Source: Streptomyces sp. MST-110588
Lineage (GTDB): Bacteria; Actinomycetota; Actinomycetes; Streptomycetales; Streptomycetaceae
DNA: 64,000 bases
Assembly: GCF_022695595.1 (NCBI RefSeq)
Contig: NZ_CP074380.1
Location: 7,220,501-7,284,500, forward strand
Direction: 5' to 3'
The notes under the pieces are model-generated. The model had not been told where the DNA came from, searched no databases, and was given only the letters and a program-made list of their open reading frames with translations. The position numbers and the translations under genes were made by a program. Below, piece by piece: positions 17,250 through 24,159 of the stretch; the first letter of the stretch is position 1, and each line of letters begins with the position of its first letter.

Positions 17250-18448
17250 CCCCGCAGCGCATAGCCGTCGTAGGTGCCTCGGCGGCGGGACTGGCCACCG
17301 CCGAGGCCCTGCGCCGGCTCGGCTGGACCGGCGCGCTGACCCTGATCGGCGAGGAGCCGCACCCGCCGTACGACCGGCCGCCGCTGTCCAAGCAGTTGCT
17401 CGGCGGCGACTGGGAGGCCGACCGCCTCACCCTGCGCGCCCCCGACGCGCTGGCAGGGCTCGGCCTGGACCTGCGGCTGGGCGAACGGGCCACCGCCGTG
17501 GACACCGCCGCCCGGTACGTCGAGCTGGCCGGCGGCGCCCGCGTGGACTACGACGCCCTCGTGGTGGCCACCGGCGCCCGCGCCCGGCGGCTGCCGGGCA
17601 GCGAGGGCATCGCCGGGGTGCATGTGCTGCGCACCCTGGAGGACGCCCTCGCGCTGCGCGCCGAACTGGCGGCCACCCCGCACCTCCTCGTGGTCGGCGG
17701 CGGCTTCATCGGTGCCGAGGCCGCCGCCGTCGCCCGCCGGCTGGGCTGCCGGGTGACTTTGGTGACCGGCTCCCCGTATCCGATGGCCGATGTCCTCGGT
17801 CCCCGCCTGGGCGCGCTGCTCGCCCAGGTCCACGCCGGGCACGGCGTACGGATCGAGGCGGGCGCCCGTGCCGAACGCGTCCTGACCCACGGTGGCCGGG
17901 CCACCGGCGTCGCGCTGAGCGACGGCCGCACCCTGGAGGCCGACGCCGTGCTGGTGGGCATCGGTGCCCGGCCCAACACCGAATGGCTGGCCGGCAGTGG
18001 CCTGCCGCTCGGCGACGGGATCGAGTGCGACGCGACCCTCCACGCCGGTCACGGTGTCTGGGCCGCGGGTGATGTGGCGTCCTGGCCGGATCCGGCGAGC
18101 GGCGCCCGGCTCCGGGTCGAACACCGCACCAACTCCGCGGAACAGGGCCTGGCCGTCGCCCGCAACATCCTCGCCGGGCCGGGCGAGGCCAAGCCCTTCA
18201 CCACCGTGCCGTACGTCTGGTCCGACCAGTACGACCTGAAGATCCAGATCTACGGGCTCACCCGCGGTGCCGACCAGGTACGGATCGTCGACGGCGACCC
18301 GGAACAGCGGGAGTTCACCGCGCTGTACGGCAGGAACGGGCAGGTGTGCGGCGCCGTCGGCGTCAACATGGTCCGTCCGCTGCGCGCCCTGCGCGCCCTC
18401 GTCGCCGCCCGCGCCCCGTGGGCCCAGGCCACCGCGGGGGCCCGGTGA
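17246..18448 (+). CDS. NAD(P)H-dependent FAD ferredoxin reductase
   Basis: A 400-aa pyridine-nucleotide disulfide-fold flavoprotein. The N-terminal FAD site is AVVGASAAGLATAEAL, the DPPLSKQ-like PPYDRPPLSKQLL motif is typical of putidaredoxin-reductase-type enzymes, the NAD site is VVGGGFIGAEAA, and VWAAGDVASW is the second FAD motif. It overlaps the ferredoxin stop by 4 bp and completes the P450 redox chain: NAD(P)H, FAD reductase, ferredoxin, P450. Confidence 0.92.
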   Translation: MTPQRIAVVGASAAGLATAEALRRLGWTGALTLIGEEPHPPYDRPPLSKQLLGGDWEADRLTLRAPDALAGLGLDLRLGERATAVDTAARYVELAGGARVDYDALVVATGARARRLPGSEGIAGVHVLRTLEDALALRAELAATPHLLVVGGGFIGAEAAAVARRLGCRVTLVTGSPYPMADVLGPRLGALLAQVHAGHGVRIEAGARAERVLTHGGRATGVALSDGRTLEADAVLVGIGARPNTEWLAGSGLPLGDGIECDATLHAGHGVWAAGDVASWPDPASGARLRVEHRTNSAEQGLAVARNILAGPGEAKPFTTVPYVWSDQYDLKIQIYGLTRGADQVRIVDGDPEQREFTALYGRNGQVCGAVGVNMVRPLRALRALVAARAPWAQATAGAR

Positions 18449-18632
18449 CGGAGGGCTCACGGCCCCTGCCCCTCGGATCCTGACCCGCCGGCCCGGTCCG
18501 CAAGGCCCTGGTCCGCCAGGCTCCGGACCGCAAGGTCCCGAGCCGGAAGGTCCTGAGCCGCAAGGCCCGCCCGGCGCCCGAGCCGGCGCCCGGCCCGGCG
18601 GACCGGTCCGCCCGTGCCCGATCATGGGGGGT

Positions 18633-21296
18633 ATGACCGACTCGTACGTACGGGTGCGCGGCGCCCGTGAGCACAACCTCCGCAGTGTCGACGTGGACAT
18701 CCCGAGGGACGCGCTGGTCGCGTTCACCGGGGTGTCCGGGTCGGGCAAGTCCTCGCTCGCCTTCGGCACCCTCTACGCCGAGGCCCAGCGCCGCTACTTC
18801 GAGTCGGTGGCCCCCTATGCGAGGCGGCTGATCCACCAGGTCGGCGCCCCCAAGGTGGCCGAGATCACCGGGCTGCCGCCCGCCGTCGCGCTGGAGCAGC
18901 GGCGCTCCACCCCCACCGCCCGCTCCTCCGTCGGCACCGTCACCACGCTCTCCAACACCCTGCGCATGCTCTTCTCCCGGGCCGGCACCTACCCCGAGGG
19001 CGCGGCCGGACGGCTGGACTCCGACGCCTTCTCCCCCAACACCGCCGCCGGGGCCTGCCCCGAATGCCACGGCCTGGGCCGTGTCCACCGCGTCACCGAG
19101 GACTCCCTGGTCCCCGACCCGTCCCTGACCATCCGCGAAGGCGCCGTCGCCGCCTGGCCCGGCGCCTGGCAGGGCAAGAACCTCCGCGACATCCTCGCCA
19201 CCCTCGGACACCCCCTGGACACGCCCTGGCGGGAGCTGCCCCGGGCCGACCGCGAGTGGATCCTGTTCACCGACGAACAGCCCGTCGTCACCGTCCACCC
19301 CGTACGCGAGGCCGGGCGTATCCAGCGCCCCTACAAGGGCCAGTACATGAGCGCCAAGCGCTACGTACTGCACACCTTCGCCGACTCCAAGAGCGAGACG
19401 CTGCGCAAACGCGTGCAGCGCTTCATGGTCTCGGCCCGCTGCCCGGCCTGCGACGGGCGGCGGCTGCGCGCCGAGGCGCTGGCCGTCACCTTCCAGGGCC
19501 ATGACATCGCGGAGCTGGCGGCCCTGCCGCTGAGCACCCTGGCGGACGTGCTGCGCCCCACGGCGGAACGGACCGGCGACCAGGCGCCGGGCGTCGCCCC
19601 GGCGCTGGCCCGCGACCTGGTGGCCCGTATCGACGTCCTCACCGAACTGGGCCTGGGCTATCTGGCCATGGACCGCCCCTCGCCCACCCTCTCCGCGGGC
19701 GAACTCCAGCGGCTGCGGCTGGCCACCCAACTGCGCTCGGGGCTCTTCGGCGTCCTCTACGTCCTGGACGAGCCCTCGGCCGGGCTGCACCCCGCCGACA
19801 CCGAGGCGCTGCTGACCGTCCTGGAGCGCCTCAAGGCCGCCGGGAACTCCCTGTTCGTCGTCGAGCACGACATGGACGTGGTGCGGCACGCCGACTGGAT
19901 CGTGGACGTCGGGCCGCGCGCCGGGGAGCACGGCGGGCGGGTCCTGCACAGCGGGCCCGTCGCGGATCTTTCGGCCGTCCCCGAATCCGTCACCCGGTGC
20001 TTCCTGTTCGCCACCGGTGAGGACGGCGGGGAGCAGGGAACGCCCACGGCCCCCGTCACTGCCCCCGTCACGTCACGCGCATCCGTCACCTCACAGGCAT
20101 CGGCCACCCCACAGGCATCGGCCACCTCGCGGGCTTTGGCGCCGGCCGGCGGCGACCGGCCCCGTACCCCCAGCGGCGTGCTGTCCCTCCACGGCATCAC
20201 CCTCCACAACCTCCGTGGCCTGGACGCCGAGTTCCCCCTCGGCGTCTTCACGGCCGTCACCGGTGTCTCCGGCTCCGGCAAGTCCACCCTGGTCACCCGG
20301 GCCCTGGCCGACGCCGTGGCCGGTCACCTGGGTACGCCGCCCGGCGCGGACCCCGGCGAAGACGCCGGTACGGCTCCCGGCAGCGACCCCGGCACCGACG
20401 GCGTACGGATGGCGGACGCGGCGGACCACGCGCCGCCACTGGCCGGGGCCAAGGGGCTGGAGGCGATCGACCGGCTCGTACGGGTCGACCAGAAGCCCAT
20501 CGGCCGCACGCCGCGCTCCAACCTCGCGACGTACACGGGGCTGTTCGACGCCGTACGCAAGGTCTTCGCCGCCACCGACGAGGCCCGCGCCCGCGGCTAC
20601 AACGCCGGCCGCTTCTCCTTCAACGTCTCCACCGGCCGCTGCGAGACCTGCCAGGGCGAGGGCTTCGTCGCCGTCGAACTGCTCTTCCTGCCCGGTACGT
20701 ACGCCCCCTGCGCCGCCTGCCACGGCGCCCGCTACAACCCGGACACCCTCGACGTCACCTACCGGGGCCGCAACATCGCCGAGGTGCTGGCCATGACGGT
20801 GGAGGAGGCCGAGGGGTTCCTCGCCGACGTCCCGGCCGCCGTGCGCAGCCTGCGCACCCTGCGCGAGGTGGGCCTGGGCTATCTGCGGCTGGGGCAGCCC
20901 GCCACCGAACTGTCCGGCGGCGAGGCCCAGCGCATCAAGCTCGCCACCGAACTCCAGCGCTCGCACCGCGGCCACACCCTCTACCTCCTGGACGAGCCCA
21001 CCACCGGCCTCCACCCGGCGGACACCGAGGTCCTGCTGCGGCAGTTGCACGGGCTGGTGGACGCGGGGAACACCGTCGTGGTCGTCGAGCACGACATGGG
21101 GGTGGTCGCGGGCGCCGACCACGTCATCGACCTGGGGCCGGGCGGCGGTGCGGCGGGCGGCCGGATCGTGGCCGCCGGCACCCCCGCCGAGGTGGCCGCC
21201 TGCCCCCACGGCCGTACCGCTCCCTACCTGGCCCGACGCCTGTCCCGCGGAGCCCGCACGGCCGCTGCCGACGGGACCGGCTCGGCGGTCGGTTAA
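18633..21296 (+). CDS. Class II UvrA-like ABC ATPase (UvrA2/DrrC type)
   Basis: An 887-aa soluble double-ABC protein. The first Walker A is GVSGSGKSSLAFGTLYAE and the second GVSGSGKSTLV. Zinc-finger cysteines are in ACPECHGLG and CETCQGEGF plus CAACHGARY. Signatures are SAGELQRLRLA (degenerate) and SGGEAQRIKLA. After LRMLFSRAGTYP the chain goes straight to FSPNTAAGACPEC, so the UvrB-binding domain of true UvrA is absent. Known class II UvrAs (for example DrrC of the daunorubicin producer) confer tolerance to DNA-binding drugs rather than general excision repair. An Ala/Ser/Thr/Pro linker from 18-bp repeats (about 20057-20135) joins the halves. The ATG at 18633 follows GGGGG. Confidence 0.88.
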   Translation: MTDSYVRVRGAREHNLRSVDVDIPRDALVAFTGVSGSGKSSLAFGTLYAEAQRRYFESVAPYARRLIHQVGAPKVAEITGLPPAVALEQRRSTPTARSSVGTVTTLSNTLRMLFSRAGTYPEGAAGRLDSDAFSPNTAAGACPECHGLGRVHRVTEDSLVPDPSLTIREGAVAAWPGAWQGKNLRDILATLGHPLDTPWRELPRADREWILFTDEQPVVTVHPVREAGRIQRPYKGQYMSAKRYVLHTFADSKSETLRKRVQRFMVSARCPACDGRRLRAEALAVTFQGHDIAELAALPLSTLADVLRPTAERTGDQAPGVAPALARDLVARIDVLTELGLGYLAMDRPSPTLSAGELQRLRLATQLRSGLFGVLYVLDEPSAGLHPADTEALLTVLERLKAAGNSLFVVEHDMDVVRHADWIVDVGPRAGEHGGRVLHSGPVADLSAVPESVTRCFLFATGEDGGEQGTPTAPVTAPVTSRASVTSQASATPQASATSRALAPAGGDRPRTPSGVLSLHGITLHNLRGLDAEFPLGVFTAVTGVSGSGKSTLVTRALADAVAGHLGTPPGADPGEDAGTAPGSDPGTDGVRMADAADHAPPLAGAKGLEAIDRLVRVDQKPIGRTPRSNLATYTGLFDAVRKVFAATDEARARGYNAGRFSFNVSTGRCETCQGEGFVAVELLFLPGTYAPCAACHGARYNPDTLDVTYRGRNIAEVLAMTVEEAEGFLADVPAAVRSLRTLREVGLGYLRLGQPATELSGGEAQRIKLATELQRSHRGHTLYLLDEPTTGLHPADTEVLLRQLHGLVDAGNTVVVVEHDMGVVAGADHVIDLGPGGGAAGGRIVAAGTPAEVAACPHGRTAPYLARRLSRGARTAAADGTGSAVG

Positions 21297-21353
21297 TGTA
21301 CCCGGGTCAGCTCCGCCGATCAGCGGCACAGCACTATGAAGGGGGCATCTCCC

Positions 21354-21566
21354 GTGGCAGACATCGAGGCGGCCAAGGCAGCGTTCGACCGGCTGGACGC
21401 GAACAAGGACGGTCTGGTCACCGCGGACGAGTTCCGGCGGGCGATGGCCGAGATGGGTGACCCGTACGTCACCGGGCCCGTCGCGGAGGCCGTCATCAAG
21501 GCCAAGGACACGAACTCCGACGGACTGCTCTCCTTCGACGAGTTCTGGCAGGCGCTCCAGCGCTGA
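21354..21566 (+). CDS. EF-hand calcium-binding protein, CalD/CabB-like
   Basis: A 70-aa protein with two EF-hand loops, DANKDGLVTADE and DTNSDGLLSFDE, both with acidic residues in the coordinating positions. It is a typical Streptomyces small calmodulin-like calcium buffer. The GTG at 21354 has AAGGGGG upstream; an ATG at 21336 in frame lacks a site. Monocistronic, followed by a strong bidirectional hairpin. Confidence 0.88.
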   Translation: MADIEAAKAAFDRLDANKDGLVTADEFRRAMAEMGDPYVTGPVAEAVIKAKDTNSDGLLSFDEFWQALQR

Positions 21567-21611
21567 GCACCCCTCGCGCCGGCGTGCCGGCGCCGCCCCC
21601 ACGCCGCCGTC

Positions 21612-21649
21612 CCGTCCGGCGGCGGGAGTCCGCTCCCGCCGCCGGACGG
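21612..21649. terminator. Bidirectional hairpin terminator
   Basis: Perfect 17-bp arms (CCGTCCGGCGGCGGGAG and its complement) around a TCCG loop lie between the convergent EF-hand and APC permease genes. Confidence 0.7.
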
Positions 21650-21681
21650 CAGGGGGCCCGTGCCCGGGGCGCGCGCCGTCG

Positions 21682-23133
21682 CTACCGGCGGCCGTCCGCG
21701 CCGTGCGCCGCCCCGGCGCGCGGACCGCCGCGGGCCAGCGCGGAGTGGCGGTAGGAGTACCCGAAGTAGACGCCCAGGCCGATCACGAACCACACCGCGA
21801 AGCGGACCCAGGTCTGCCACTCCAGGAACGTGATCAGCCAGATCGAGAAGACCACACCGAGCGCGGGCACCACCGGCACACCGGGGCAGCGGAACGTACG
21901 CGGCAGATCGGGCCGCCGGTAGCGCAGCGCGATCACCGCCACGCACACCACGACGAACGCCAGCAGGATGCCGATGTTCGTCAGCTCCGCGGCCTGACCG
22001 ATCGGCAGGAAGCCGGCGATGACGGCCGAGGCGGCACCCACGATCCAGGTCACCCGGGTCGGCACGTGCCGGGTGGGGTGGGTCTTGGCGAACCACGTCG
22101 GCAGCAGACCGTCCCGGCTCATGGAGAACCACACCCGGGTCACGCCGAGCATGAAGGTGAACATCACGGTGAGGATGCCGATGATCGCGCCGACCGCGAT
22201 GACATCGGCCAGGCTGCCCAGCCCCACCGACTTGAACGCCGTGGAGAAGCCGCTCTCCGGGTCGATGTCCTGGTAGCCCTGCATGCCGGTCAGCACCAGG
22301 CAGGCCAGCACGTACAGCACCATCGAGATCGCCAGCGAGTACAGGATCGCCTTGGGCATGTGCCGCTGGGCGTCCTTGGACTCCTCGGCGGCGGTGCTCA
22401 TCGCGTCGTACCCGAAGACGGCGAAGAAGACGGTGGCCGCGCCCGTGAACGCGCCGCTGACGCCGAAGGGGAAGAACGGCGTGTAGTTGCCGGTCCTGAC
22501 GTGGAAGAAGCCGACGCCGATGACCAGCAGGACCACCAGGACCTTCAGTCCCACCACGACCGTCTCGAAGCGTGCCGCGTTCTTGATGCCCAGCGTCAGC
22601 AGGTACGCGATGAGCAGGCACAGCACCGCCGCGAACAGATCCACCCGGTGGCCGGCGCCGGTGCCCGGCGCCCCCAGCATCCAGGCGGGCAGCTCCAGGC
22701 CCATTTCGCCGAGCAGGAAGCTGAAGTAGCCGGAGATGCCGATCGCGACCACCGCGACGATCGCGGTGTATTCCAGCAGCAGGTCCCAGCCGATGAACCA
22801 GCCCGCGAACTCGCCCAGCACCGCGTACCCGTAGGTGTACGCCGAGCCCGCCTTGGGGATGAGCCCGGCGAACTCGGCGTAGGAGAAGGCCGCCGCGGCA
22901 CTGGCCACGCCCGCGATCAGGAAGGAGATCAGGACGGCCGGCCCGGCCTTCCCGTTGGCGACCGTACCGGCGAGGGTGAAGATGCCCGCGCCGATGATGC
23001 CGCCGACGCCGATGGCGGTGAGCTGCCACAGCCCCAGCGACCGGTTGAGCTGTTCGGTCGCGCCGCCTTCCGTCTCCTGGATGTGTTCGATCGGTTTACG
23101 GCGCAATACGCCCTGTCCCGCGCGCAGACCCAT
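21682..23133 (-). CDS. APC superfamily amino acid permease
   Basis: A 483-aa membrane transporter with about 12 predicted helices. The first helix holds the unwound substrate motif GVGGIIGAGIFTLAGT, and the conserved SYAEFAGLIPKAGSAYTYGY follows in TM2-3. This places it with cationic amino acid or polyamine transporters (CAT/YfnA-like). The C-terminal tail is basic and soluble. The ATG has GAGAGGA upstream. Likely an H+/amino-acid symporter; the exact substrate is not readable. Confidence 0.9.
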   Translation of the reverse strand: MGLRAGQGVLRRKPIEHIQETEGGATEQLNRSLGLWQLTAIGVGGIIGAGIFTLAGTVANGKAGPAVLISFLIAGVASAAAAFSYAEFAGLIPKAGSAYTYGYAVLGEFAGWFIGWDLLLEYTAIVAVVAIGISGYFSFLLGEMGLELPAWMLGAPGTGAGHRVDLFAAVLCLLIAYLLTLGIKNAARFETVVVGLKVLVVLLVIGVGFFHVRTGNYTPFFPFGVSGAFTGAATVFFAVFGYDAMSTAAEESKDAQRHMPKAILYSLAISMVLYVLACLVLTGMQGYQDIDPESGFSTAFKSVGLGSLADVIAVGAIIGILTVMFTFMLGVTRVWFSMSRDGLLPTWFAKTHPTRHVPTRVTWIVGAASAVIAGFLPIGQAAELTNIGILLAFVVVCVAVIALRYRRPDLPRTFRCPGVPVVPALGVVFSIWLITFLEWQTWVRFAVWFVIGLGVYFGYSYRHSALARGGPRAGAAHGADGRR

Positions 23134-23261
23134 GCCCCGTCCTCTCCGGACTCGTGGTTGACCGACGGCCGGTCATCATGGCCCTTCGAAGGGGGCGGCG
23201 GAAGGCGACTCCCTGGTACGGGCCGGGCAAGCCGGCTCCCGGTACGGCCTCAAGGGGTGGG

Positions 23262-23483
23262 TCAGCCCGCGTCCTCCAGGCGGAAGCCGACCTTCAGACC
23301 CACCTGGTAGTGCTCGATCTCGCCGTCGACGATGTGACCGCGCACCTGCACCACTTCGAACCAGTCGAGGTTGCGCAGGGTCTGCGCGGCCCGCTTGATG
23401 CCGTTGCGGATCGCGGTGTCGACGCTCTCCTGGGACGTACCCACGATCTCGGTCACCCGGTACGTGCGGTCGGTCACGGTCAT
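23262..23483 (-). CDS. Dodecin family flavin-binding protein
   Basis: A 73-aa dodecin: VTEIVGTSQESVDTAIRNGI forms the first strand and helix, and NLDWFEVVQVRGHIVDGEI has the Trp that stacks on flavin (W36 in archaeal dodecin). Twelve subunits build a hollow flavin or CoA store. The ATG is preceded by GAGGGAG. It sits between a permease and a universal stress protein with no operon evidence. Confidence 0.92.
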   Translation of the reverse strand: MTVTDRTYRVTEIVGTSQESVDTAIRNGIKRAAQTLRNLDWFEVVQVRGHIVDGEIEHYQVGLKVGFRLEDAG

Positions 23484-23611
23484 CTCCCTCGTCGGGCGGC
23501 ATACCTCTTCCCCCCACCGTGCCCCAGACCCGGCCGCCCCACCAGCGGAACGGCCCGCGGCGCCGCCCGGCCCGACGGGTCCCGGTCAGGTGCGGCCGAG
23601 GTCCGCCGGGC

Positions 23612-24073
23612 CTACGGGACCACCGTCACCGGCCAGCGGCCGGCCTTGACCAGGCGGACCGCCACCGACCCCATGATGCGGTGCCCCGCCGACTCCGAGG
23701 CGCCCACCACCACCGCGTCCGCCTTCAGCTCGTCGGCCATCCGCACCATCCCGCCGTACGGGTCCCCGCGCAGCGTATGGAACTCCCAGCGCACGTGATG
23801 GGTGCCGTACGAGCGCTCCGTCGCCGCGCGCATCTGTGCCATCAGCTCCTCGGCGACCTCGTCCGCGGCGTCCACGACCGGCGCGCCCATGACCGCGCCG
23901 GCCGGCAGCACCGGCTGGACGTAGACCAGCGCGAGCAGCGACCCCTGGCGGCGGGCCAGCCCCGCGGCGTAGGCGGCGGCCCGCCACGAGGAGTCCGAGC
24001 CGTCGACCCCGACGACGATCACCTTCGGTCCGTCCGTACCGCGCTCGAAGGGCGCGGGCGTCTTGTCCTCCAC
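23612..24073 (-). CDS. Universal stress protein (UspA family)
   Basis: A 153-aa Usp with the initial VIVVGVDGSDSSWRAA and the ATP-binding end GASESAGHRIMGSVAVRLVK cut by the usual G-2x-G-9x-G pattern, ending WPVTVVP. The GTG start (VEDKTP) lacks a good Shine-Dalgarno, so the true start may be a few codons later. Likely dormancy or redox-stress regulated as in other actinobacteria, though no promoter element was identified. Confidence 0.88.
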   Translation of the reverse strand: MEDKTPAPFERGTDGPKVIVVGVDGSDSSWRAAAYAAGLARRQGSLLALVYVQPVLPAGAVMGAPVVDAADEVAEELMAQMRAATERSYGTHHVRWEFHTLRGDPYGGMVRMADELKADAVVVGASESAGHRIMGSVAVRLVKAGRWPVTVVP

Positions 24074-24159
24074 GCAAAGGAGGTTATCCGCCCGCGCCCC
24101 CCGGTGATCTCCCGGGCCGGGGTGCCCCGCGGCCCTTCACGCGGCCCGGCCGCGGCCCC

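Noticed and set aside
21457..23310. A 617-codon open frame across the EF-hand end and antisense to the APC permease
   Set aside because: Overlaps both genes and has no protein-like features.
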